In this document: in pieces, positions 9,611-17,864 of the stretch
Layout: every line of letters starts with the position of its first letter
Position numbering within the stretch: position 1 is the first letter of the stretch
Assembly: GCF_024496245.1 (NCBI RefSeq)
Contig: NZ_CP101740.1
Coordinates: 2,789,501 to 2,853,500 of the forward strand
Direction of reading: 5' to 3'
DNA length: 64,000 bases
DNA from: Sphingomonas qomolangmaensis
GTDB lineage: Bacteria > Pseudomonadota > Alphaproteobacteria > Sphingomonadales > Sphingomonadaceae
The notes under the pieces: model-generated
What the model was told of the DNA's origin: nothing
Databases searched by the model: none
The model's input: only the letters and a program-made list of their open reading frames with translations
Translations under genes and position numbers: made by a program

Positions 9611-10471
9611 ATGGCCAATCGACTGATCGACGTGCTGCGACTTCGTAAGAACAGCGCACGCCGGCGCTTGGCTCGGCTTTTGCCCAGCAGGCACCAGAGC
9701 GGCAATATTTTCGAGACGCCGAACGGTACTTTTGCCATCCCCACCAGCGATCTCGAGATCTCACGCATCTTGCGACGCGGGCAAAGCTGGGGGCACGAAG
9801 AGGTCGAGCGGATTTGCGCGGTCGTTCCCGCCGGTTCGTCGGTCCTGTTCGTGGGCGGCCATGTCGGAACGCTTGCGGTGCCGGTTGCCCGGCGCTTCAA
9901 GGACGTCACGGTAATCGAAGCGAACCCCGAGACCTTCCGGTTCCTGTCGGCAAATATCCACCTCAATAAGGCCGATAACGTCACCCTGGTCCAAATCGCC
10001 GCGGGCGAGAAGAAGGGGGTGATCGAGTTCGTCGCCAGCAAGAACAATACCGGAGGATCGAAGCGTAAGCCCCTGGTCGCCGATCCGCGATACTATTACG
10101 ACAAGCCCGACCTGATCTCGGTAGACATGGTCCGTCTGGACGATATTCTCGAACCGCGCTTCGCGTCGATTGTGATGGATATCGAGGGTTCGGAATATTT
10201 TGCGCTGAGGGGTATGCCCAAGGTGCTGGCCGACGCGCAGACCTTGTTCATCGAATTCCTGCCGCATCATCTGGAAAACGTCGCCGGCGCTTCGGTCGAG
10301 CAATTCTATGATGCGATCGGCACCGCATTCGACCACCTCTTCGTGCCGTCCCAGCACAAGACCGTCAGCGGGCCGGCCGTCTTGGCAACGCTGAAGCAGC
10401 TTTACGACGGCGGCGTCGGCGAAGAGGTGTTGGTGTTTTCGAAAGGACCGTTGGCGGTCGGCATCACCTAA
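9611..10471 (+). CDS. FkbM-family methyltransferase
   Basis: A 286-residue protein with an S-adenosylmethionine-binding core. VLFVGGHVGTLAVPVARRF occupies the motif I position and VIEANPETFRFLSANIHLN is motif II. The FkbM-typical IVMDIEGSEYFALRGMPKVL and LFIEFLPHHL follow. FkbM enzymes O-methylate sugars or small-molecule hydroxyls. Here a methylation of the polysaccharide, possibly of a tyvelose or rhamnose hydroxyl, is the natural guess. AAGGA lies 8 bp upstream of the ATG. It is the last gene of the plus-strand operon, 64 bp after the glycosyltransferase, and is followed by a hairpin at 10592. Confidence 0.85.
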   Translation: MANRLIDVLRLRKNSARRRLARLLPSRHQSGNIFETPNGTFAIPTSDLEISRILRRGQSWGHEEVERICAVVPAGSSVLFVGGHVGTLAVPVARRFKDVTVIEANPETFRFLSANIHLNKADNVTLVQIAAGEKKGVIEFVASKNNTGGSKRKPLVADPRYYYDKPDLISVDMVRLDDILEPRFASIVMDIEGSEYFALRGMPKVLADAQTLFIEFLPHHLENVAGASVEQFYDAIGTAFDHLFVPSQHKTVSGPAVLATLKQLYDGGVGEEVLVFSKGPLAVGIT

Positions 10472-10591
10472 CGGAGCGCGGCGTTCGTCGGTCGCTCGAT
10501 AGCCGCCACGAAGTGGGGGGCGTGCATGCGAACGTTCTGCGGCGATACCGCTCTACCGCGGCGAAGTTACGCTTGTTCCAGAAGCCATTGC

Positions 10592-10632
10592 GACCGCCAC
10601 CGGGTTGGAGATCATACCGACCGGTGGCGGTC
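10592..10632. terminator. 12-bp perfect inverted repeat between convergent genes
   Basis: GACCGCCACCGG at 10592-10603 is mirrored exactly by CCGGTGGCGGTC at 10621-10632 with a 17-base loop. It lies 120 bp after the FkbM gene and 16 bp after the end of the minus-strand glycosyltransferase gene, where a bidirectional terminator would be expected. There is no clear T-run on either side, so it may act with Rho or serve as an RNA 3'-end stabiliser. Confidence 0.55.
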
Positions 10633-10648
10633 AGCGACACGGCACGCT

Positions 10649-11932
10649 TCAGGCGTTGCCGGGGTTCGGTTCGCCATCAGCTATCGCGCGGATAGCCGTC
10701 AGCACCTCGCCGGCTGCGGTGTTCCAGTCGGGCCAGGTGAACGCTGCGGCGCGCGCGCGCCAAATGTCGGGGTCGGCCTCGAACGCCGCGATCGCCGCGG
10801 GTAGCGCAGAGGCGTCGCCAACGTCGAAATAGGCGATCGCGTCGCCGCCGACCTCGCGAAAGATCGGGATGTCCGAAGCGATGACCGGGATATCGCGCGC
10901 GAACGCCTCGATGATCGGCAGGCCGAATCCCTCTACCTGTGAGGCCAGGATCACCGCATCGGTCGATCCCAGGATCGTCGCAAGGTCGCTGTCGCTGGCG
11001 TCATGGACGATTGCCAGGCGAGCCCCGCGTTCGGGGTGGTTGTCGAGCCGCGCCTTCATGTCGGGCGACGCCCATCCCAATTTGCCGATGATCGTCAATT
11101 TGCTCGGCGATCCCGTCGCCCACCGACGCTCGAACGCATCGAGTACCCGGTCATGCCCCTTGCGCGGTTCGATCGTGCCGACGATCGCGTAGCGAAACGG
11201 TCCCCCGGCGCGATGCGTTCGCGCAGGGCCGGGAGCATTGTCGTTGCCCAGGTGGAACCAGTGGATCGGTAGCTTGGGCAATCTGGCACCGAGATAGGTG
11301 CGAAGCTCGCGTGCGCTCTGGCGCGATATCGCCACGACGCCATCGCTGATCGCCAGCGCCCGGTTGAGGTGCCGTGGAAAGACCAACGTCATCAGCGACG
11401 GCATCGATTTCGGATGGGTTATCGGAATGATGTCGTAGAGCGCGCTGACGACGATGGCCCCGTCGCGGCGTGCGCTCGCGGCGGCTGCGATCGAAGAGAC
11501 GCCTGCCCAATAGGAATCTAGCAGCAGGATGGCGTCGTGCGGCCCGAAGCTCGCCGGCGCGACCTCGAGGAAGGGACGCAACAACGGCTCGAACTTGCGC
11601 TGCTTCTGCTTCGCTTGCAGCACGACATAGACCGGTGGCACGATCGTCAGCAGCTTGCCGACGAACTGCACCAACGCTCCCGCCGACCCCGTACCAGCCG
11701 CCGACCGCTGCGCCCCCAGCCGGGCAAGTCCTTCGGCATTCAGCCGATAAAACCTGCCCTCGATGCTTGCGACCGGATGGATCTGCGGCCCGCCTTCGGC
11801 TTCCAGCGCACCCAGCGCCGCCACCAGCTTGCGAACCACCCGCTCGATGCCCGTCCATTTGCCGGTGGCCAATGTCTCGGTGACATCGATATGGATCGAC
11901 CGGAGCGACGCATCCGCCGGGGATACCGTCAT
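10649..11932 (-). CDS. Family 4 glycosyltransferase
   Basis: A 427-residue GT-B protein. The C-terminal half has the family 4 donor site: FRYAIVGTIEPRKGHD, LTIIGKLGW and VILASQVEGFGLPIIEAF, in which the EGFGLPxxEA motif holds the catalytic/nucleotide glutamates. The N-terminal half contains HIDVTETLATGKWTGIERV, an arrangement seen in mannosyl/rhamnosyl transferases that act on lipid-linked oligosaccharides. The gene lies 40 bp downstream of the Wzc-type kinase gene on the same strand, so the two are probably cotranscribed. The donor sugar cannot be read from the sequence. GDP-D-rhamnose or dTDP-L-rhamnose are candidates. Confidence 0.88.
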   Translation of the reverse strand: MTVSPADASLRSIHIDVTETLATGKWTGIERVVRKLVAALGALEAEGGPQIHPVASIEGRFYRLNAEGLARLGAQRSAAGTGSAGALVQFVGKLLTIVPPVYVVLQAKQKQRKFEPLLRPFLEVAPASFGPHDAILLLDSYWAGVSSIAAAASARRDGAIVVSALYDIIPITHPKSMPSLMTLVFPRHLNRALAISDGVVAISRQSARELRTYLGARLPKLPIHWFHLGNDNAPGPARTHRAGGPFRYAIVGTIEPRKGHDRVLDAFERRWATGSPSKLTIIGKLGWASPDMKARLDNHPERGARLAIVHDASDSDLATILGSTDAVILASQVEGFGLPIIEAFARDIPVIASDIPIFREVGGDAIAYFDVGDASALPAAIAAFEADPDIWRARAAAFTWPDWNTAAGEVLTAIRAIADGEPNPGNA

Positions 11933-11972
11933 CCCGGTCGACCGCGATAGGCATGCGTCCGCCGGGCCATCA

Positions 11973-14147
11973 TCAGTGCCCGTATTTATACTCGTAATCC
12001 TGGTTGTAGGTATATCCCAGGTTACGCAGGTTCTGCTTGGTCAGCACCGCACCGACGAGGCGGCCGCCCCCCTTGCGAAGCCGCGCCACCGAGGCGCGAA
12101 GACCGCCGCGATAGTTCCGGCCCGATTCCATGATCAGCACCATTCCCTCGACATGCGCGCCGATGATCGGCGCATCGGCGAGCCCGAGGATCGGTGGAGC
12201 GTCGACGACGACGACATCGAACTGCGACCGCAGCGTCGCGAGCATTTCGGCGAAGGCCGGTCCCGACAGCAATTCGGTCGGATTGGGCGGGATCGCACCA
12301 CAGGTGACCACTGAGACGTTCTTCGTGTCGGTGGCATGCAGCACGTCTTCGAGCGCGACCTGACCCGAGAGATATTCGCTCATGCCTTGCCGGTTTTCGA
12401 CCGAGAAAGCCTTGTGCAGCGCGGGCCGCCGAAGGTCGCAGTCGATCGCGACCACCCGCTTGCCGACCCTGCCCAGCCCCGTGACGACGGCAAAACTCGA
12501 GGTCGTCTTGCCCTCGCCTGCCTGCACGCTGGTGAATGCCAGGGTGCGCGGCAGGCCGGTTCGAGACGACATCAACAGCGAGGCGCGGATGCTGCTATAG
12601 GCCTCCGATATCGTCGATTTAAGGTCGCGCAATTCGTCGCGCACCTCGCCCTTCACCTCTGGCACCGACCCCAGGAATGCCAGATCGATGCGGCGACTGA
12701 CTTCCTCGCCCGACCGCACCGTGTCGTTCAGATGCTCCGACAGGAACACTGCCGCGACGCCGCTTACAATACCCGCGAGCAGGCCGATCAGGATGGTGAT
12801 GACCGGCTTTGGCGACACCGGGTCGGTTGGAATTTGCGCCCGGTCGATCAGCTGGATGTTGTTCGGTTGCACCCCGGCTTGGGCATTCAGCTCGCGGAAC
12901 CGCTGCAACAGCGTGTCGTAAAGCGATCGGCTGGTATCGGTGGCGCGGCGCAGGATCGACAGCTGAACATTGCGCTGCTGCTCGCCCAAGGTAGCCTGTT
13001 CAAGCCCCGATATCTGGCTTTGGAACGCCTGCTCCTGCTTGAGCGCCTCTTCGTATTGCGAGCGGATCGATGCCCGGATATTGCCGGCAAGCGCCGCGAT
13101 CTGGCGATCGAACTCGGCGATCTGTGCCTTGGCCTGCAGGACGCTGGGATAGTCTTCCTTACGCACCTGCCGCTGATTTTGGTAATCGGCCTCGATCACC
13201 GCGCGCTTCTGCAACAGGTCCTGGATGGCCATGTTGCTGAGCACTTCGGGCAGCGCCATGATCCGGTCACCCTGCGCCTGGCGCCATTTTTCCTCGGCTT
13301 GGGTGCGCTTTGCGGTGGCGTCGGCATAGGCCGAGTTGACTGCGACGAGACGCGATACCGTCAACGAACGCGGCGAGGATGACTCACCGTCAGCCGTGGT
13401 GGTGCCGTTGCTCGCATCGATCAATCGCTCGCGGCTGGAATAGGCCAGCGCCGCGCGCTCGGATTGTTCGAGTTGCTGCTTGGCGTCGGCGAGCTGCTGG
13501 GTGATAAACTGGCGGGCATAGGCACTGGTGTCGTACCGCCGCTGGAGATCGGTCTTGATGTAGTTCTCGGCAAAGCTGTTGGCGAGCTGTGCGGCAAGCT
13601 TTGGATCGGGGCTGCGAAAACCAATCGTCGCAATCCGCGAATCGACTGGCAGGCTGACCGTCATGCTCTCCTGAAGGATCTCCAGAATACGCTCTTCTTC
13701 GGCCTGTCGCGGGGTCAGCACTTCGGAGGGCTTCAGTTCGCCCTCGGCATCCATCGACCGAAGGAACTGCGCATTGCCGAATAGATTTTCCGAGCGCGCA
13801 ACCGCAAGCGCGACCGAACGGCTACGAATGATGTCGAGCTGCGTCTGCAAGAAGCGCTCGCTGTCGATCGGATTGACCGAGGCCTCGCTTTCGTCGGTTT
13901 TGAGGATCCGCGACGTTTGCTCTTCGATCTTGACCGACGCGCCAGCTTGATAAATCGGGGTGGCGAGGATGAGATAGACGATGCTGATGATCAAGCAGAC
14001 CGCGATCGCGCCAAGCGTGATCCACCGGTTGCGGTAGATCGCTCCCCAGATGCGGCGCAGATCGAAATCGAACGCCCCGGCCTGGCTTTCCTCCTGATAG
14101 AGGATGTCGTCGTCGCGCTCGTGATCGAGCGTTGCGTTCAGGTTCAT
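11973..14147 (-). CDS. wzc: Polysaccharide co-polymerase fused to BY-family tyrosine kinase (Wzc-like)
   Basis: Inner-membrane regulator of chain length and export. The 724-residue protein has a Wzz domain between transmembrane segments at about 42-62 and 448-470, and a long helical coiled-coil periplasmic region (about 200-420). The cytoplasmic kinase carries Walker A (AGEGKTT, 543-549), Walker A' (VVAIDCDLRRP, 565-575) and Walker B (VVVVDAPP, 645-652). The C-terminus carries five tyrosines (712, 714, 718, 720, 722), the autophosphorylation cluster of BY kinases. Sphingan producers often split these functions over two genes. Here both parts are in one chain. It starts 11 bp after the Wza-like gene. 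Confidence 0.93.
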   Translation of the reverse strand: MNLNATLDHERDDDILYQEESQAGAFDFDLRRIWGAIYRNRWITLGAIAVCLIISIVYLILATPIYQAGASVKIEEQTSRILKTDESEASVNPIDSERFLQTQLDIIRSRSVALAVARSENLFGNAQFLRSMDAEGELKPSEVLTPRQAEEERILEILQESMTVSLPVDSRIATIGFRSPDPKLAAQLANSFAENYIKTDLQRRYDTSAYARQFITQQLADAKQQLEQSERAALAYSSRERLIDASNGTTTADGESSSPRSLTVSRLVAVNSAYADATAKRTQAEEKWRQAQGDRIMALPEVLSNMAIQDLLQKRAVIEADYQNQRQVRKEDYPSVLQAKAQIAEFDRQIAALAGNIRASIRSQYEEALKQEQAFQSQISGLEQATLGEQQRNVQLSILRRATDTSRSLYDTLLQRFRELNAQAGVQPNNIQLIDRAQIPTDPVSPKPVITILIGLLAGIVSGVAAVFLSEHLNDTVRSGEEVSRRIDLAFLGSVPEVKGEVRDELRDLKSTISEAYSSIRASLLMSSRTGLPRTLAFTSVQAGEGKTTSSFAVVTGLGRVGKRVVAIDCDLRRPALHKAFSVENRQGMSEYLSGQVALEDVLHATDTKNVSVVTCGAIPPNPTELLSGPAFAEMLATLRSQFDVVVVDAPPILGLADAPIIGAHVEGMVLIMESGRNYRGGLRASVARLRKGGGRLVGAVLTKQNLRNLGYTYNQDYEYKYGH

Positions 14148-14158
14148 GAGATTCTCAA

Positions 14159-14914
14159 TTAACGCGCGATTTGCTGGATGGCGACGAAGCCGGTGGTCAA
14201 CGTCGGCGCGATCGCCAACAAGTTCCGCATGAAGACCTTGCGTCCCGATGTCCCGACGATGACGATGTCGTCGGCCCGAATCTGGGGGTCCGCCGCACTG
14301 CCGCTCTGGATCGCGCCCAGATCGAACATGGCGGCGTAGCGCGTGTTCCCGATGGTCCGGAATACCACCACTTGTTCAACCTTGGCGACCGCGCTTACCC
14401 CCTTTGCCATGGCGACAGCCTGCAACAGCGATGTATCGCCCTGCAGAGGATACACTCCGGCCTCCTTGACCTCGCCATCAACGGTCACCTTTTGCGACAC
14501 CGATGTCTTGATCAAGACCGACACCTGGGGGTTCACCAGGAAGCGCTCGCCCAGCTTCTCTGCGATCAGCTTCGAAACCTCGGCGCTGCTCAGGCCCGCA
14601 ACGGTGATCTGGCCGATCAACGGGAAGATGATGCTCCCGCTCGCGTCGACGGGCACCTCTTCGAGCGACAGGTCTTCCTCTTGGAAAACCGATATCGTGA
14701 GCACGTCGAGCGGCCCGATCTGATAGTCGCGCCGGGCATTGGGATCCTGGCCCGCGGCGGGCATCAGTGCGTACGCCGCCGACCCCACCTCGGCGACGGG
14801 TTGCGGGCCCGACGAGCATGCCTGCAACGCGCCGAGCGCGCCGAGCGCGCAAGCGATCGCAGCCGCGCGATGGGTCGCGGCCGCATGGCGAGCACGCGAG
14901 CTGGAAATTCTCAT
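14159..14914 (-). CDS. wza: Outer-membrane polysaccharide export lipoprotein (Wza/OPX family)
   Basis: A 251-residue lipoprotein with a basic N-region, a hydrophobic stretch and the lipobox LQAC ending at Cys33. The Poly_export domain (YQIGPLDVLTISVFQEEDLS) is followed by SLBB-type segments (VTVDGEVKEAGVYPLQG and IVIVGTSGRKVFM). It should form the outer-membrane exit channel working with Wzc. I place the start at the ATG at 14914. A TTG at 14935 would add seven residues. It is the first gene of a minus-strand unit (wza, wzc, glycosyltransferase), and its promoter must lie in the 188-bp divergent gap before 15103. Confidence 0.9.
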   Translation of the reverse strand: MRISSSRARHAAATHRAAAIACALGALGALQACSSGPQPVAEVGSAAYALMPAAGQDPNARRDYQIGPLDVLTISVFQEEDLSLEEVPVDASGSIIFPLIGQITVAGLSSAEVSKLIAEKLGERFLVNPQVSVLIKTSVSQKVTVDGEVKEAGVYPLQGDTSLLQAVAMAKGVSAVAKVEQVVVFRTIGNTRYAAMFDLGAIQSGSAADPQIRADDIVIVGTSGRKVFMRNLLAIAPTLTTGFVAIQQIAR

Positions 14915-15102
14915 GATACTCGTAACAATCCTCAAGACGACCAGTGGTCGCGATCGATTTCGCTATATGGTTAGAGCGTATCGCTTGCAAGCCGCTTGCG
15001 GTGGGGTATTGCCGCGCTGCGGCGGGCGTCAGCGGCTTCTTACCACTCGATAATCTCCTTTGCTGGACATGTCGCGACCGCACTTCTAAGTCCTCGCGCA
15101 AT

Positions 15103-16536
15103 ATGCCCAGTACCCCTGTATCCGCATCCCGCACGCCAGCGTTCGGATCCTTGCTTCGCGATCCATCAGGCCAGCGACTGTTGGTCCTGGCGGTTCTGGC
15201 GGCGATCTGTGCCTTTACCGGCGGGTCTTACCGGCCAACGATGGTGTCGCTCCTCGTGCTGCGTCCCGCGCTCGTGCTGGGCATCGGGTTGATGCTGGTA
15301 TTGCCGGGCGCCAGCGATTGGAAAGGGTTACGGCCGCTCCTGCTGTTGCTGGCGTTATTCGCGGCTACCATGCTGGCCCAGCTGGTGCCGCTTCCCGCCG
15401 ATTGGTGGTCGGCACTCCCGGGGCATGATCGCTACGCCGGGATCGTGGGATTGGCCCCCGGCGTCGCGCGGCCGATGTCGCTCACGCCTGATCTGACGAT
15501 CAACAGCCTGCTCGCGCTGCTGCCGGCAATTGCGGTGATCGTCGCGTTCGCGGGCATGCGCGAAGCCGATCGCTGGCGCGCGGCGTGGATCGTCATCGGC
15601 GTCGGCGTCGCCAGCGTGATCTTCGGGGTATTCCAGACGATGGGCGGCGCCGGACCAGCCGATTTGTCGGGACAGAGCGATGAAGGCGTGGTGACCGGCC
15701 TGCTCGCCAATCGCAACCACGGCGCGGTCTTGTTGGCGCTGCTGCTGCCGGTGACCGCGATCTTGGCGCGCGCGCGCTTCGGCAGCGGTCGACTGGCCTG
15801 GGCGGTGTTCGCCGGTGTCGCGCTGATCGTTTCCCTGCTGATGCTGCTGACCGGGTCACGGCAGGGCATCGTCCTGGGGATCGTTGTATTGATCGCTTCG
15901 CTGGGGTTGCTGCTCGATCGCAAGAAGGGCGCGCCGATTCCATGGCGGATCGTCGCAGCGGTTTTGATCGTATTGGTCCTGGGGGCGGTTGCGGCGATCG
16001 CCAACGGGCGGGCGTTGTCGGTCGAACGACTGACCAGCCTCACCGATTTCGCCAACGACGCGCGATTCCGTAATCTGCCGGTGATGTTGCAGATCTGCCG
16101 CGACTTCTTTCCCTTCGGTATCGGCTATGGCGCGTTCGATCCGGTGTTTCGCGGCTACGAGCCCGAGTCCTTCCTGCATTCGACCTATTTCAACCGCGCG
16201 CACAATGACCTGCTCGAAACCTTCATGGCGGGGGGCGTGGCGGCGCTCGTTCCGGTTGCTTTACTGCTGCTATGGGTAGCGTATCGCGCGCTGGCGGTGT
16301 TTCGGAGCGAGCCCGCGCGGCGGGTATCGCTCGACCGCGCGGCGTTGTTGATCGTCGTCGTGCTGCTGGGGCAGAGCCTGGTCGATTATCCGCTGCGGAC
16401 TGGAATCATGTCGATGATCTTCGCGATCGGCTGCTGCTGGCTGGCGGTGCCGCCACGTGCGCCCGAGGCGCGGCGCGGCGCACGGCGCGGCGGCAGCGCG
16501 AAGTTCGAACACGGGAGCAGCGCGCATGGCCGATAG
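15103..16536 (+). CDS. O-antigen ligase/polymerase-type membrane protein
   Basis: A polytopic protein of 477 residues with about ten or more hydrophobic segments and the Wzy_C/O-antigen-ligase domain. This includes TGLLANRNHGAVLLALLLP, the large loop before FPFGIGYGAFDPVF, and FNRAHNDLLETFMAGG with the conserved HND. It may polymerise the repeat unit or ligate the chain to its acceptor. A second protein of this class is at 20471, and sequence alone does not say which one is the true Wzy. The ATG at 15103 starts just before the first membrane segment. The frame is open further upstream but without family character. It overlaps the next gene by 11 bp. Confidence 0.85.
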   Translation: MPSTPVSASRTPAFGSLLRDPSGQRLLVLAVLAAICAFTGGSYRPTMVSLLVLRPALVLGIGLMLVLPGASDWKGLRPLLLLLALFAATMLAQLVPLPADWWSALPGHDRYAGIVGLAPGVARPMSLTPDLTINSLLALLPAIAVIVAFAGMREADRWRAAWIVIGVGVASVIFGVFQTMGGAGPADLSGQSDEGVVTGLLANRNHGAVLLALLLPVTAILARARFGSGRLAWAVFAGVALIVSLLMLLTGSRQGIVLGIVVLIASLGLLLDRKKGAPIPWRIVAAVLIVLVLGAVAAIANGRALSVERLTSLTDFANDARFRNLPVMLQICRDFFPFGIGYGAFDPVFRGYEPESFLHSTYFNRAHNDLLETFMAGGVAALVPVALLLLWVAYRALAVFRSEPARRVSLDRAALLIVVVLLGQSLVDYPLRTGIMSMIFAIGCCWLAVPPRAPEARRGARRGGSAKFEHGSSAHGR

Positions 16537-17749
16537 CACCCCGCGGGCGAGCCTTGCCTTCCTCGCGCCCGTCGTCCTGGTCACACTCGCGGCCTTGTGG
16601 TTCGTCTCGTCGTTCACCGCGTCGATGGTGCTGGCAAGCGGTAGCCCTGCCGCGGCGCTCGCCTGGTGGCCGACCGACAGCGCGCGGAATGGCGTCGCCG
16701 GTCGATTGGTCCTCAACGAACCGTCGCCGAGCGACGCCGCTGCGGCAGTAGCGCTCAGCAACGAGGTGCTAGAGCGGTCGCCGGTTAGTGCTGCCGCAGC
16801 GCGCAACCTGGCGCTCGCCACCCTGCTGCAGGGCGATCTGGGCGCCGCGCGCCGGATCATCGCGCTGGGCGAGGGCCTTTCGCGTCGCGACGTGCCGACG
16901 CAGATGTGGTTGATCGAGGATCGGGTCCAGGCAGGCGACATCCCGGGCGCGTTGGTGCACTATCACCGCGCGATGCAGACCTCGCGCGACACGCGCGAGA
17001 CGTTGTTGCCGGTGCTTGCGCAGGCGGCGAGCGATCCGGTCATCGCGCGTTCGCTGGCTGCGACCTTCGTACGGCGTCCCGAATGGTGGTCCGATTTCCT
17101 CGGGCGCTTTGTCGCCACCACCGATTCCCCCGAATCGCTGATGCTGATCGCGCGTGGGCTTCGGCTCGATCCGCGATCGGATATCGATCGCGCACGGTTG
17201 GTAACGATCTATCAGAGGGCCGCGATCCTGGGCGACGCCGCCGGCGCGCGCGGGCTGTTCCTGCAGGTGACCGGGCAGCGCTCGCAAGCGCTGCTCGTCA
17301 ACGACGGCGGGTTCGAGCAGGGGCGCGGGATGCCGCCGTTCGACTGGGCGCTCGCCGACGAATCGGATCGCGCCGGCGTGCGCGAGACGCGGCCCGGCGC
17401 CACCGGCGCGGTTGCGCTCACGCTGACGGGCAACCAGGGGAAGGAGGTCGCAAGGCAGCTCCTGGCGCTGGCGCCCGGCCGGTATCGGCTGACCGCACGC
17501 GTCGGTGCGGTCGGTCCGGGTTTGCTCTCGCCGCCGACGGTGTCGGTGGCTTGCGCGAGTGGCGACCAGGGTCTCGTCGAAAGCAGCCGCTTTCCGCCGG
17601 CAACGGCACCCACGCCGATGGCGATGGACTTCGCGATCGATCGCGCGTGCCGCGGCCAGTGGCTGATCATCAGCTCGGCGGCCAATGTCGGTTTCTTGAG
17701 CGACGAGCCCTGGATCGACGACATTCGCGTGGTGCCAGCGACACGCTAG
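16526..17749 (+). CDS. Membrane-anchored helical-repeat protein of the polysaccharide locus
   Basis: A 407-residue protein of unknown function. One N-terminal membrane segment (about residues 10-38) anchors it, with the bulk presumably in the periplasm. Residues about 65-260 are alanine-rich amphipathic helices resembling TPR units (SAAAARNLALATLLQGDLGAARRI, here shown only in part as ARNLALATLLQGDLG). The last 130 residues are beta-rich (ALLVNDGGFEQG, RYRLTARVGAVGPG, WLIISSAANVGF, PWIDDIRVVP) and look like a carbohydrate-binding jelly-roll. GGGAGCAG precedes the ATG, which lies inside the end of the ligase gene, so the two are coupled. A role in presenting or sensing the growing polymer is a guess. 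Confidence 0.75.
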   Translation: MADSTPRASLAFLAPVVLVTLAALWFVSSFTASMVLASGSPAAALAWWPTDSARNGVAGRLVLNEPSPSDAAAAVALSNEVLERSPVSAAAARNLALATLLQGDLGAARRIIALGEGLSRRDVPTQMWLIEDRVQAGDIPGALVHYHRAMQTSRDTRETLLPVLAQAASDPVIARSLAATFVRRPEWWSDFLGRFVATTDSPESLMLIARGLRLDPRSDIDRARLVTIYQRAAILGDAAGARGLFLQVTGQRSQALLVNDGGFEQGRGMPPFDWALADESDRAGVRETRPGATGAVALTLTGNQGKEVARQLLALAPGRYRLTARVGAVGPGLLSPPTVSVACASGDQGLVESSRFPPATAPTPMAMDFAIDRACRGQWLIISSAANVGFLSDEPWIDDIRVVPATR

Positions 17750-17864
17750 CGCCGGTCTGGCAGCAGATGCGTTGCGCTCTTTAGGGCAGAGGGCTATTCT
17801 CGTTGAAAAGGGGGTATCCGCTTCGGCGGACCCCGGCGCCAGAATTCGGTCGGGGTACTCCAGC

